This document shows, one piece after another, positions 16,027-25,656 of a stretch of DNA of 64,000 nt; within the stretch, counting starts at the first letter, position 1, and every line of letters starts with the position of its first letter. Source of the stretch: Arenibacter sp. 6A1 (GTDB lineage Bacteria; Bacteroidota; Bacteroidia; Flavobacteriales; Flavobacteriaceae); the NCBI RefSeq assembly GCF_012272855.1, contig NZ_JAAXCQ010000016.1:1-64000 (forward strand), given 5' to 3'. A program made the translations under genes and the position numbers. The notes beneath the pieces are model-generated. The model ran no database searches and was not told where the DNA came from. It worked only from the letters and a program-made list of their open reading frames with translations.

Positions 16027-17592
16027 ATGGAAAGTACATCAATTATAATAGGTTTGGTTGGATTGGCAATTGGTTTTGCCATTGCTAAGTTTTTGGAAAA
16101 AGGCAAAGCCTCTAAAATTATCGCCAATGCTAAGAATGAAGCGGCAATTATTGTTAAAGAAGCTACCGTTGAAGGAGAGAATACCAAAAAGGATAAAATT
16201 TTTCAAGCTAAGGAAAAGTTTTTAGAGCTAAAGGCAGAGCATGAAAAGGTAATCGTAAATAAAGACAAAAAGATAGCAGAAGCGGAAAAACGTACTAGAG
16301 ATAAAGAGTCGCAAGTAAGTAGTGAACTTGCAAAAGGAAGAAAACTAAGTGAGGAATTAGATGCAAAGCTGAGTGATGTTAATTTTAGGAGCGACCTTCT
16401 CGATAAAAAACAAGCCGAAGTAGAACGCTTGCATAAGAGTCAAGTACAACAATTAGAAGTGATATCTGGGCTATCGGCAGATGAGGCAAAATCACAACTG
16501 TTAGAGTCGCTAAGGGATAATGCGAAGTCTGACGCGATGGCTTTTATCCAGTCGACCATAGAAGAAGCAAAATTGACCGCACAGCAAGAGGCTAAAAAAA
16601 TAGTGATCAATACAATTCAACGTATCGGTACCGAAGAAGCGGTAGAAAACTGCGTGTCTGTCTTTAACCTAGAGTCGGATGATGTAAAAGGTAGGATCAT
16701 CGGAAGAGAAGGTAGGAATATTAGAGCTCTAGAAGCTGCTACAGGAGTAGAAATTATAGTTGACGATACCCCAGAGGCTATTATTCTTTCTTGTTTTGAT
16801 TCGGTTAGAAGAGAGGTGGCTCGTTTATCATTGCATAAATTGGTGACTGATGGAAGAATTCACCCTGCCCGTATCGAAGAAATTGTAAAAAAGACCGAGA
16901 AACAAATAGAGGAAGAGATCGTAGAGATAGGTAAACGTACCGTTATAGATCTTGGTATTCATGGCTTACATCCAGAACTTATCAAGGCGGTAGGTAGAAT
17001 GAAATACCGTTCTTCTTATGGACAAAACCTGTTACAGCACTCTAGGGAAGTAGCTAAGCTTTGTGGGGTTATGGCGGCCGAATTAGGAGTTAATGCTAAA
17101 TTGGCAAAACGTGCCGGACTTTTACATGATATAGGTAAAGTGCCAAATACGGAGGCTGAAGTAGAAACACCGCATGCTATCTTAGGGATGCAATGGGCTG
17201 AGAAATTTGGTGAAAAACCAGATGTGTGCAATGCCATTGGAGCTCACCATGATGAAATAGAAATGAAAACTCTTATTGCTCCAATTGTTCAGGTATGTGA
17301 TGCCATTAGTGGCGCAAGACCAGGGGCAAGGAGACAGGTGTTAGATTCGTATATCCAAAGATTAAAAGATTTAGAAGAGATAGCTTTTGGTTTCGGAGGA
17401 GTACAAAAGGCGTATGCCATCCAAGCCGGTAGAGAGTTAAGAGTAATTGTAGAAAGTGAGAAAGTTAGCGATGATAAGGCTGCTGAATTATCTTTTGAAA
17501 TTTCTCAAAAAATACAGACTGATATGACTTATCCAGGGCAAGTAAAGGTTACTGTAATAAGAGAAACTAGAGCTGTAAACGTAGCTAAATAA
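16027..17592 (+). CDS. rny: ribonuclease Y
   Basis: A 521-residue membrane-anchored endoribonuclease that starts bulk mRNA decay. An N-terminal transmembrane helix (residues 5-22) is followed by a long charged coiled coil (about 30-200), a KH domain with [15 protein letters not shown] near 215-230, and an HD domain with the metal ligands in [14 protein letters not shown] and AHHDEIE (about 340-410). I use the ATG at 16027. A frame-open start 93 bases earlier would lie inside the 6S RNA and its terminator and would add residues absent from the family. The gene ends before a clear terminator. Confidence 0.93.
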   Translation: MESTSIIIGLVGLAIGFAIAKFLEKGKASKIIANAKNEAAIIVKEATVEGENTKKDKIFQAKEKFLELKAEHEKVIVNKDKKIAEAEKRTRDKESQVSSELAKGRKLSEELDAKLSDVNFRSDLLDKKQAEVERLHKSQVQQLEVISGLSADEAKSQLLESLRDNAKSDAMAFIQSTIEEAKLTAQQEAKKIVINTIQRIGTEEAVENCVSVFNLESDDVKGRIIGREGRNIRALEAATGVEIIVDDTPEAIILSCFDSVRREVARLSLHKLVTDGRIHPARIEEIVKKTEKQIEEEIVEIGKRTVIDLGIHGLHPELIKAVGRMKYRSSYGQNLLQHSREVAKLCGVMAAELGVNAKLAKRAGLLHDIGKVPNTEAEVETPHAILGMQWAEKFGEKPDVCNAIGAHHDEIEMKTLIAPIVQVCDAISGARPGARRQVLDSYIQRLKDLEEIAFGFGGVQKAYAIQAGRELRVIVESEKVSDDKAAELSFEISQKIQTDMTYPGQVKVTVIRETRAVNVAK

Positions 17593-17620
17593 TCCAAGAG
17601 TATTTTTATATAAGGGAGAA

Positions 17621-17648
17621 AAGCCAGCTGATTCAGCTGGCTTTTTTT
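17621..17648 (+). terminator. rny terminator
   Basis: A nine-pair stem (AGCCAGCTG with CAGCTGGCT), a three-base loop and a seven-T tail. The stem core is the same as in the ndk terminator at 46611-46642. Confidence 0.88.
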
Positions 17649-17756
17649 ATTTGGTGCTACTATATAATTAGGTTAATACAATTTTATAATCAGGTATTTA
17701 TTGGCTTTAGCGATTCTATGTAATACGCATTGCGATCAGTTTTTGGTAGGTTCAAT

Positions 17757-17972
17757 TCAAATTATTTCCGGTGATTTCAGAAAATCCCGGTAATAATAGT
17801 CTGTTTCTTTGGCTTTCATTGCTTGTCTATAAGCTTGGTTGGCAAGTAGTAGCTTGATCTGATTTAGCTTGGCACTATCGCTGTAAGAATCGTTCTAAGC
17901 TTGCCTGTGTTGGTGGCAGGGTCTTTTGTAAGAGTGTTGTTCTGTGGGGTTATTTACCGCTGTAATAGAGGT
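17757..17972 (-). pseudogene. possible decayed gene fragment, unknown family
   Basis: In the 470-bp gap between rny and the DUF349 gene, one minus-strand frame runs 72 codons with a single internal TAG (17895-17897). The part after the stop reads DSAKLNQIKLLLANQAYRQA and continues into a charged, Tyr-rich tail, which looks like an amphipathic helical protein end. No start codon fits. It may be the remnant of a gene disabled by a stop, or chance. No family recognised. Confidence 0.25.
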
Positions 17973-18007
17973 TTAGAGATAGGAGAACTAGTTGTGTCTA
18001 TAAAATA

Positions 18008-18037
18008 AAACAGCCTGTTAATAAAAACAGGCTGTTT
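18008..18037 (-). terminator. terminator of the DUF349 gene
   Basis: A perfect 12-bp inverted repeat (18008-18019 with 18026-18037) lies 28 bases beyond the DUF349 stop. The minus-strand tail is T-rich (TTTTATTTTA). Confidence 0.65.
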
Positions 18038-18064
18038 GGTTATAGGTTTAAAAACAATGTCGGA

Positions 18065-20122
18065 TTACTCTTCCTTCGTGGTTTCTGCTTCGTCATTCTC
18101 GGCATCTTCCGCTTCTTTAATTAAATTGTTTTCTAAAATATTTAATTTTTTAAGCTTTTCCTTCCAGGTAGCTAAAGCGGCTTTGTGATTTTCAATATTC
18201 TTAATCACCTCTCTAACTAATGGATTGTCTTCCGAAGCGTTGGAGAAGAATTGAAGGTTGTTCTCCAATTGTCTGACCTCATTTTTGCTTTCGTCTATTT
18301 TTCTTCTAATAAAAGTGCGTTCGTTAGAGATAGCATATTCATTGTCATTATTAGCCAATTGCTGAATCTTATTGCCGTATTTGAGCAATTCTGCTTCTTG
18401 TTTGTTGATGTTTAGTTTTTTGAAAATTGCATCAAGAATTTTGTTGAACTTAACATTAATGTTCTTTTTGTTAAAAGGAACCCTGCCTATAGATTTCCAT
18501 TCTGATATGAATTCTTTTATGCTGCTTAAATCTTTGGATTTATCCCCACTTAGTTCAAAAGCTTTTAGTTTTTCTAAACATGCATTTTTTAGATCAAAAT
18601 TCTCAGCTTCTTCCTTGTGTGCTTCATTTTTTAAGGCGTGTAAACGGTCAAAGAAATGGTTGCAAGCGGCTTTGAATTCTTTCCATATTTTATCCGAATA
18701 CTTTCTTGGGACATGTCCGATTTTTTTCCATTCGTTCTGAATCCTTTTTAATTCTTGGGTAGTCGTATCCCAATCTTCACTATCCTTTAAGGAAACGGCA
18801 AGTTTTAATAAATCTCTTTTTTTATCAAGATTTATCTGCTGTTCTTTCTTTAGGTTTTTATAGTAGTTGTTTTTGTTTCTATTAAATTCCCTAACAGCTT
18901 CCTTGAAGCTTGCCCAAGTTTTTTCATTTACCTTTTGTGGAACCTTCCCTGCCTTGAAGAACGACTCTCGAAGCGCTTCGACCTCTTTTATCTGTTGTTG
19001 AAGCTCTTTGTGTTTCTGAGAAACGTTGGAAGCTATAGCGCTAATAGCTTGGGTAATTTCTGTTTTCTTGGCTAAGTTTTGCTCGTATACTTTTTCAATG
19101 TCTTTAAAGTATTCTTGCCTACGGCCATGAAGAGCTTTGGTGGCATTGCTGAAGCGTTCCCAGATAGCTTCTCTATGGTCCTTGCCTACAGGGCCTATAT
19201 CTTCTTTCCAGATTTTGTGCAGGGTTTGTAGTTCTTGGAAGGCTTTAGATAAATCTTCTTCCGCAACTAGGGCTTCGGCACGTTCTACTATCTTAATTTT
19301 TTCTTCTAGATTATGTTTAAAATCTAAATCGCGCAACTCTCTATTGAGGTGTAAAAAGTCGTAAAAAATTTCAATATGATGGTGGTAAGTACGCCAAACA
19401 TCATTGTAGTTTGTTCTTGGAATAGGGCCTGCATTTTTCCAAGCTTCCTGTAAGTCCTTGAAGTTTTTATAGGTGGTGTTGATGTCTTCTTCGACATTTA
19501 CAAGGCCCTTTAACTCATTGATTATTTCTAGTCTCTTGGCTAAATTGGCTTTAAGTCCCTGTTCTAAATTTTTATAATAGAGGTTTCTTTTTTCGCGATA
19601 TTCGGAATAAACTTCATTATACTGACGCTTGGTAACCGAATTGTATCGAAAATCTATTTCATTACCGCCATTATTTATAAAGTCTTCCTTCTTTTCCTCT
19701 ATAAAATCTTGAAATTTTAAGTCGAATTCAGCTTTTATGCCTTCTACATGCTTCTTTATCGCTTGTACCTTTTCGTTACGGATCAAGCGTTGTAATTCTC
19801 CAACCAGATTTTCCATGGACATGGCATGGTAGTCGGGCATAGGGATCTGGTGTCTTTGTTGATTGTCTTCGTCCTCGGCATCTTCGGCATTAGATTCATC
19901 AATTTCTTCCAATACATCTTCTTTCTCTTCGCCGCCATCTTTTTTAGTGGATGTTTCTGCCATAGCTGATGTTGTATCTATATCGGCAACAGATTCTTGA
20001 TCTCCTGTATTTGTGGTTGTTGTTTCAGATGTTATTTCTGAATTTTTGGAGGATTCAGAGGTCTCTGAAACTTCTTCTGTCTCTACATTATTTTGTAGTT
20101 TATCTTCTTTGTCTTCTAACAT
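18065..20122 (-). CDS. DUF349 domain-containing protein
   Basis: A 685-residue soluble protein. The first 95 residues are low-complexity, rich in Glu, Thr and Ser. Then come six or so tandem three-helix DUF349 repeats (about 120-600), each with a characteristic W-K-x-x-G-x-V/I-P motif: for example AWKNAGPIPR, IWKEDIGPVGK, EWKKIGHVPRK and EWKSIGRVPF. The C-terminal part is a helical coiled coil. The same repeat family occurs in several other bacterial phyla and its function is unknown. It is monocistronic, with its own terminator. Confidence 0.88.
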   Translation of the reverse strand: MLEDKEDKLQNNVETEEVSETSESSKNSEITSETTTTNTGDQESVADIDTTSAMAETSTKKDGGEEKEDVLEEIDESNAEDAEDEDNQQRHQIPMPDYHAMSMENLVGELQRLIRNEKVQAIKKHVEGIKAEFDLKFQDFIEEKKEDFINNGGNEIDFRYNSVTKRQYNEVYSEYREKRNLYYKNLEQGLKANLAKRLEIINELKGLVNVEEDINTTYKNFKDLQEAWKNAGPIPRTNYNDVWRTYHHHIEIFYDFLHLNRELRDLDFKHNLEEKIKIVERAEALVAEEDLSKAFQELQTLHKIWKEDIGPVGKDHREAIWERFSNATKALHGRRQEYFKDIEKVYEQNLAKKTEITQAISAIASNVSQKHKELQQQIKEVEALRESFFKAGKVPQKVNEKTWASFKEAVREFNRNKNNYYKNLKKEQQINLDKKRDLLKLAVSLKDSEDWDTTTQELKRIQNEWKKIGHVPRKYSDKIWKEFKAACNHFFDRLHALKNEAHKEEAENFDLKNACLEKLKAFELSGDKSKDLSSIKEFISEWKSIGRVPFNKKNINVKFNKILDAIFKKLNINKQEAELLKYGNKIQQLANNDNEYAISNERTFIRRKIDESKNEVRQLENNLQFFSNASEDNPLVREVIKNIENHKAALATWKEKLKKLNILENNLIKEAEDAENDEAETTKEE

Positions 20123-20259
20123 TTTATGAATGTTTATAGCTTTCTTATTCTAATATACGGAAATATACTAACAACCGTTTTAATAGCAAAGCTAATGAAT
20201 CTTCTTTTTAAGATTTAGCAGTGAAAAATGCAAAATGTATCTTAAAATTTCTTCCTTAC

Positions 20260-21024
20260 TTATAATTCCTCATTAGAATTCCATATGGACCAAGCTTTTT
20301 CTGCCTGTAGCTCCAACATGTTTGCTCCGTTACAGATCTGGGCTCCTTGTGCTTCTCCTGCCAAAAGGAAGGCTGTTTTTTCTGGATTATAAATTAAATC
20401 GTAGAGGAGGTGTTTTTCTGTAATAAGTGAATATGGAATGGTTGGTTTATCTTCTATATTGGGAAAGGTTCCTAAAGGAGTGCAATTGACTATCACTGAG
20501 TAATTGTCCATGATGTCCCTATTAAGGTCCCTATACTGCAGTTGTCCTTCTGCGGGGTTTCGCGAAACAAATTTATAACGAATCCCCAATTCAGCGAAAA
20601 CATGGGCCACTGCTTTAGAAGCGCCACCAGTACCTAAGATAAGAGCTTTGCTGTGGTGAGCTTTTAAGTGGGGTGCAATAGATTGTTGAAACCCATGGGC
20701 GTCTGTATTGTAACCATACGTATTGTTTCCAATGACTTTTATGGTGTTTACTGCTCCTATTTTTTGTGCTTCTGGTTGAATCTTAGTTAATAGAGGCATT
20801 ATTTGTTCCTTGTAGGGAATGGTCACATTAAAACCTACGATATTATTGTTGTCTTTTAGAAGATTAGTAAATTCTGTTATTTCTTCCAAGTCAAAATTTT
20901 CATAAGAATGGGTGTCTAGTCCCATTTTTGAAAACTTATTAGTAAAATACCCTTTTGAAAATGAATAGGAAATGTTTTTTCCTATCAAACCAAATCTAAA
21001 CTTTTTTTTCTCTGTTATTTCCAT
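20260..21024 (-). CDS. aroE: shikimate dehydrogenase
   Basis: A 254-residue enzyme of aromatic amino acid synthesis that reduces 3-dehydroshikimate with NADPH. Visible are the substrate-binding N-domain (GLIGKNISYSFS near 13, VTIPYKEQI with the catalytic Lys near 67, GAVNTI, NTDAHGF with the Asp near 106) and the nucleotide-binding GTGGASKAV near 130. The C-terminal ELQAEKAW motif is present. Its start overlaps the end of the upstream DUF368 gene by 29 bases, making it the last gene of the TPR-DUF368-DUF368-aroE run. Confidence 0.92.
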   Translation of the reverse strand: MEITEKKKFRFGLIGKNISYSFSKGYFTNKFSKMGLDTHSYENFDLEEITEFTNLLKDNNNIVGFNVTIPYKEQIMPLLTKIQPEAQKIGAVNTIKVIGNNTYGYNTDAHGFQQSIAPHLKAHHSKALILGTGGASKAVAHVFAELGIRYKFVSRNPAEGQLQYRDLNRDIMDNYSVIVNCTPLGTFPNIEDKPTIPYSLITEKHLLYDLIYNPEKTAFLLAGEAQGAQICNGANMLELQAEKAWSIWNSNEEL

Positions 21025-22015
21025 ACCAATCCAAACCTATTAAAATGAATATTCCAAATAAGATAAAAAATAAAGCCCACCATGTTTCTGTAGACTCTAA
21101 TTGTGGTAAATATCTTTCGTAATTTTTTATGATAGGATTTTGGTTTGAATCCATTATTAGGTTGCCATCGTCAGCTGTAAGGAAAAGAGTTCTTTTCCAA
21201 GGCCAGACCACTCCTAAGGAGCCGGTTATAAAACCAATAATTACCGCAGTGGTAATATGTTTGTACCGTTTTAATACATAGCTTAACAAATGTGATAAAG
21301 TAACCAGGCCTACCGCTGATCCTGCTGTAAAGACAGCTAATATTTTTAAGGTGTTCAGGCGCTTTGAGTTTTCTAGAAAACTAAAGTTGCCTATCAGGAT
21401 TTCGGATAAAGTGTCGTAAAGGGCATTTACAGAATCGACCAACAATAAAACGTAGTTTCCTAGTAAGATTAGGATAAAGGATCCGGATAATCCAGGTAAA
21501 GTCATTCCAGAAACACTTATTATACCGCAGAAAAAAATAAAAACCAGGTTGCCGTTTTCCCGGGCCGGACTAAGAAAGCTTATGGAGATGCCTACTAAAA
21601 GACCTAACATGCCGGCTGTAATAGTTTTCTTGTTCCAATGGTTAAAGTCCTTAGCGATAAAGTAAATAGAGCCAAGGATCATCCCGAAAAAGCTAGCCCA
21701 AACAAAAAGCTCCCTAGTTTCTAAAAAATAATCCAAGATTTTAGAAATACTAAAATAGCTTACCAGCATTCCAAGAATTAGAAGCGATAAAAATTCTCCA
21801 TTGGTATAGCTATAAAAACTCTTAAACCTTCCGCTTGCCAAAAGTTTTAAGGCTTTTAAGTTGACTTTTTGAAGGGAATATATGAATTCCTCGTAAAAAC
21901 CACCGACGTAGGCAACAATGCCTCCAGAGACACCAGGTACTTTATTTGCAGCCCCCATACACAGTCCTTTGATAATCAAAAAGAATTTATCCGACAATGT
22001 TCTGGAGTCTTTCAT
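20996..22015 (-). CDS. DUF368 protein, predicted undecaprenyl phosphate translocase (copy 1)
   Basis: A 339-residue polytopic membrane protein with about eight to ten helices. It carries the two DUF368 signature loops: VPGVSGG near residue 23 and its partner LPGLSG near residue 180, arranged as an inverted repeat. DUF368 proteins (PopT) have been implicated in recycling undecaprenyl phosphate across the inner membrane. It is a clear paralogue of the next gene upstream and overlaps aroE. Compared with copy 2, it has an extra C-terminal loop (about 290-310) before the last helix. Confidence 0.85.
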   Translation of the reverse strand: MKDSRTLSDKFFLIIKGLCMGAANKVPGVSGGIVAYVGGFYEEFIYSLQKVNLKALKLLASGRFKSFYSYTNGEFLSLLILGMLVSYFSISKILDYFLETRELFVWASFFGMILGSIYFIAKDFNHWNKKTITAGMLGLLVGISISFLSPARENGNLVFIFFCGIISVSGMTLPGLSGSFILILLGNYVLLLVDSVNALYDTLSEILIGNFSFLENSKRLNTLKILAVFTAGSAVGLVTLSHLLSYVLKRYKHITTAVIIGFITGSLGVVWPWKRTLFLTADDGNLIMDSNQNPIIKNYERYLPQLESTETWWALFFILFGIFILIGLDWYGNNREKKV

Positions 22016-22029
22016 TTGGGAGGTAATGT

Positions 22030-22947
22030 TTATTTTTTAGTAGCTAACTTTTCTAGCATAAAAATAAGGGAAAAACCTAGGATACCTAATAGAACGGCCC
22101 ATAATATTTGAGGATCGCCATCAAAGGAAAGAGGTGAAATGTTTTGTTCCTTAATAGTAATTATTTTTTCGCCAAAGGTTTTTGTTTCCAACACTTCTTT
22201 CCATGGCCATATTTTGTTAAGCGAACCTAGAATAAAGCCTGTTAGAATGGCGAGGGTAAGGTTCTTATGGTGCGCAAACATCCATTTTAAGAGCTTAGAA
22301 AAACTCAATAACCCAAAAATAGCCCCAAAACCTACAGTTACAATTATTTTAAGATCGCGTTCATGAACGGCTTCAAGGATGGTTTTATACGATCCTAATA
22401 AAACAAGAATAAAGGCTCCTGATATACCAGGTAAAATCATAGCGCAAATAGCCAAAGCTCCCGAGAAAAACAAGTAAAGGAGGGAGTCGGTATTCGTAGA
22501 AGGGGGTAGGGTGGTAATAAAATAGGCCACTACCGCGCCAAGAACTAACATCAATATGGTGGCGGTATTCCAGCGTTGTATTTCCTTGCCTACGAAAAAG
22601 ACGCTGGCAATAACAAGGCCAAAAAAGAAGGACCAAAGCGGAATAGCCTGATTTTCTAATAGCCAACTGATTAATTTGGCCAAGGAAACTACGCTAATTG
22701 CTATGCCTGAGACTAAGGCAAGTAAAAAATTACCGTTTAATTGTTTCCAAAAAGAAGTAAAACCTTCTTTTTTAAAGGTTTTTAAGAGCGATAAGTTCAC
22801 GTTGTTAATACTACTGATAAGTTCTTCGTAAATACCAGAGATAAAGGCGATGGTGCCTCCTGAAACCCCGGGTACTACATCAGCAGCACCCATGGCCATT
22901 CCTTTTAGGGATATAAAAATATAATTTAAAAGATTGCGTTTTTCCAT
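22030..22947 (-). CDS. DUF368 protein, predicted undecaprenyl phosphate translocase (copy 2)
   Basis: A 305-residue paralogue of the neighbouring DUF368 gene. It shares the same signature loops (VPGVSGG near residue 25, LPGISGAF near 170) and the same helix layout. Several segments align well by eye, such as NxxLLK near 50 and FILxLLGxY near 175. The two genes are 14 bases apart, so they are co-transcribed. Retention of both copies suggests distinct or heteromeric roles in lipid-carrier recycling, but that is inference. Confidence 0.85.
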   Translation of the reverse strand: MEKRNLLNYIFISLKGMAMGAADVVPGVSGGTIAFISGIYEELISSINNVNLSLLKTFKKEGFTSFWKQLNGNFLLALVSGIAISVVSLAKLISWLLENQAIPLWSFFFGLVIASVFFVGKEIQRWNTATILMLVLGAVVAYFITTLPPSTNTDSLLYLFFSGALAICAMILPGISGAFILVLLGSYKTILEAVHERDLKIIVTVGFGAIFGLLSFSKLLKWMFAHHKNLTLAILTGFILGSLNKIWPWKEVLETKTFGEKIITIKEQNISPLSFDGDPQILWAVLLGILGFSLIFMLEKLATKK

Positions 22948-22975
22948 AGTTGATAAAAAAACAAAAATAGTTTAT

Positions 22976-24376
22976 TTATCTGGAAGCTTTTTTGATATCT
23001 TGGATTAAGTTTTTCGCCCAGTCCGTATGGTAAAATTGCGGAAACTCCTTCTTGAATAAATGTAACTGTCCTATATCTATTTTTAAAGCATTGATTAGTT
23101 GGTGCTGAGCTTTTTCGAAATCGCTGATCAATAAGTAAAAGCCTGCTAATTTATATTGCATTTCTGAGCGATCTGGATAAAAAACGATCCCTTGCAATAA
23201 TATTTCAATGGCCGAGGGTACATCAAAGTTTTGGATCGCAACATTGGCCCAATGAAACCATATATCAAATTCAAAATATCCTAAGTCTACCGCCTGTTGG
23301 TAGGCATAATAGGCCTCGTCATTGTTTTTTAAGGTGGCGTGTATGCGTCCGCATTTTTTCCAGTATTTGGCATTCTCGCCATCTAGATTAATGGCCTTAT
23401 TAATATAAAAAAGGGCTTTTGTGAAATCTTTTTGTCGAATATAATAGTCCGTAATGGCTAGCCATCCCTTGTCTAATAAAGGGTCTTCGTGTACAGTTCT
23501 GTAGTAAAATGACTTTGCTAACTCCTCATTTTGTAACTTTTCATGGCACCTCCCGATTCTCAAATAGGCATGAGAAGTGGGGTCTTCCATTTCAATAGTG
23601 ATCTCGTAGTTTTCTATAGCTTCATTGTATCGGCCCAGTTTTTCCAAAACCTTTCCTTTTTCAAAGTAGGCTCCAATAAAGGTATCATCCGAAATAACCG
23701 CAAAATCAAATGCAGCCAAGGCCTCTTTGTACAGTTTTTTCTCAAAATACATTTTTCCCAGCTGATGCCAAGCAACTTCGCTATACGGGTTTCGCTCTAA
23801 GTAATCGTTCAGATATAAGATGGCACCATCATGTTCTTCCAAGAACTCAAAACAATAGATGACATTGTAGAGCGATTGGTAATCATGTTCGTCATGCGAA
23901 ACACATTTCATGAAGTTGAGTTTTGCATCTTCAAAATTATCCATAAATAGATACTCCATACCTAGTAGGGAATGAATGTCAAAACTATCATCGGTAAGGT
24001 TAAGAGCCTCATGTAAGAGCATTACTGCGGCCTCATGATTGTCTTTTTTAGAAAATATGTTGGCACGCTGAATGTAAATTTCTTCGTTGCTACTATCAAT
24101 AGACTGTAATTCGTCAAGTAGTTGTTCGGCCAGATCCAAGTTGTCTTCAAAGACAAGGACTTCAACAAATAACAGCTTCAATTCGACACTGTCGGGATGC
24201 TGTTCTAAACTAATTTTTATAGCCTTTTTGGCCAAGGCAATTTTGCCGTTGTTTAAGTAATGGTGTATGATGTCCTCGAAATCCTCTGCGTCAAAGAAGT
24301 ATATGTCATCTGTCTTGAGCATGGATTCAAACTTTGTAATGGGTGGTCCAGGTCTTTCATTCGGTTCTAACGCCAT
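22976..24376 (-). CDS. tetratricopeptide repeat protein
   Basis: A 466-residue soluble protein composed of about ten TPR units covering most of its length (about 50-450). Typical TPR positions are visible: a W/L-G-Y/F-A-P spacing in segments such as WHQLGKMYFEKKLYKEALAAF and AYLRIGRCHEKLQNEELA. No signal peptide or enzymatic domain is seen. It is first in the leftward TPR-DUF368-DUF368-aroE run. TPR proteins serve as scaffolds; the partner is unknown. A weak TAnnTTTG-like box (CTAAAATA on the plus strand at 24403-24410) lies upstream. Confidence 0.87.
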   Translation of the reverse strand: MALEPNERPGPPITKFESMLKTDDIYFFDAEDFEDIIHHYLNNGKIALAKKAIKISLEQHPDSVELKLLFVEVLVFEDNLDLAEQLLDELQSIDSSNEEIYIQRANIFSKKDNHEAAVMLLHEALNLTDDSFDIHSLLGMEYLFMDNFEDAKLNFMKCVSHDEHDYQSLYNVIYCFEFLEEHDGAILYLNDYLERNPYSEVAWHQLGKMYFEKKLYKEALAAFDFAVISDDTFIGAYFEKGKVLEKLGRYNEAIENYEITIEMEDPTSHAYLRIGRCHEKLQNEELAKSFYYRTVHEDPLLDKGWLAITDYYIRQKDFTKALFYINKAINLDGENAKYWKKCGRIHATLKNNDEAYYAYQQAVDLGYFEFDIWFHWANVAIQNFDVPSAIEILLQGIVFYPDRSEMQYKLAGFYLLISDFEKAQHQLINALKIDIGQLHLFKKEFPQFYHTDWAKNLIQDIKKASR

Positions 24377-24473
24377 AGGAACTCTTTGATTAATCTTATG
24401 AAACTAAAATAGTCTTTTGAGAATTGTATTTACGGGGGGTCGGGACTATATTATTAACAAATTAGTTAACAAT

Positions 24474-25655
24474 TTATAATTGCGATGTATCTAAAACTTC
24501 TAGGATAATAGCACACCCAGCCATAATTTCCTCTTCAGAGAGGGTTAATGGGGGTGAAATCCGCACCGCTGTAGGTTCAAATAGCAACCAAAACAGAATA
24601 AGACCCCTTTGGGCGCATTTAAGAACCAATTCATTGGCTAATTCCGGGCTGTTTACCATAATGGCAAGCATTAAGCCTTTCCCGCGTATTTCGGTAATTT
24701 TCGGATGTTTTAAAAGTTTTCTGAAAAGCTTTTCCTTTTTTAAGGTGTCGGCAATCAGTTGGGATTCCGTCAACTCCTCCAAGGTTGCCAAACAGGCAGC
24801 TGCTATAACAGGGTTTCCGCCAAAGGTAGTAATATGTCCGAGTTTCGGACTATCTTGCAATGACTGCATTATTTTATTGGAAGATACAAATGCACCTACA
24901 GGCATCCCGCTAGCCATCCCTTTGCCTATTACCAAAATGTCCGGAACACAATTGAAGTGCTCAAAAGAAAATAACTTTCCAGTCCTTCCAAATCCCGGCT
25001 GTATTTCATCTAAAATAAGTAGGGCGCCAACTTCTGAACATCGTTGTCTAACCTTCTGTAAATAATCATTTTTTGGCAATATAAAGCCCGCTCCTCCTTG
25101 TATGGTTTCCAAAACGACCGCGGCTGTTTTTTCCGTGATACGTACCAGATCTTCTTCCGCATTAAACTGAATAAAGCCAACATCGGGAATAAGTGGCCTA
25201 AAAACGCTTTTTCGCTCTTCATATCCCATTAAGCTTAGGCTTCCCATGGTATTTCCATGATAGGCCTTCTTTGCTGCTAAAATTTGTGTTCTTCCTGTAT
25301 ATCGTCTGGCTAATTTTATGGCACCTTCCATCGCTTCTGTTCCCGAGTTTACCAGATAAGTGGACTCTAAAGGATCGGGCAGGTGTTTTGCTAAAAGCTT
25401 GGCATAGGCTACGGCAGGCTCCTGAATATACTCTCCATATACCATAACATGCATATATTTCTCTGCTTGTTCTTGGATGGCCTTTACCACTCTTGGGTGA
25501 CAATGCCCAAGGCCACAGGCAGAAACGCCGGCTACAAAATCTAAATGAGCCTTGCCATGGGAATCATAAATATAAGACCCCTTGGCATGGGAAACTTCCA
25601 TGGCTAAAGGGTGTGGGCTAGTCTGAGCCTGATATTTAAAAAAATCGTGAAGCAT
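24474..25655 (-). CDS. class III PLP aminotransferase (acetylornithine/4-aminobutyrate type)
   Basis: A 393-residue fold-type I aminotransferase. Key motifs are NSGTEAMEGAIKLAR near 102, AYHGNT near 133, LETIQGGAGF near 186, LDEIQPGFGRTG near 218 and the PLP lysine in VIGKGMASG near 247. It resembles acetylornithine and related omega-aminotransferases. The lack of arg genes nearby leaves the substrate open. It starts one base before the end of the OstA-like gene and is co-transcribed with it leftward. It is distinct from the rocD product, lacking the cysteine-rich insert. Confidence 0.85.
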   Translation of the reverse strand: MLHDFFKYQAQTSPHPLAMEVSHAKGSYIYDSHGKAHLDFVAGVSACGLGHCHPRVVKAIQEQAEKYMHVMVYGEYIQEPAVAYAKLLAKHLPDPLESTYLVNSGTEAMEGAIKLARRYTGRTQILAAKKAYHGNTMGSLSLMGYEERKSVFRPLIPDVGFIQFNAEEDLVRITEKTAAVVLETIQGGAGFILPKNDYLQKVRQRCSEVGALLILDEIQPGFGRTGKLFSFEHFNCVPDILVIGKGMASGMPVGAFVSSNKIMQSLQDSPKLGHITTFGGNPVIAAACLATLEELTESQLIADTLKKEKLFRKLLKHPKITEIRGKGLMLAIMVNSPELANELVLKCAQRGLILFWLLFEPTAVRISPPLTLSEEEIMAGCAIILEVLDTSQL

Positions 25656-25656
25656 T

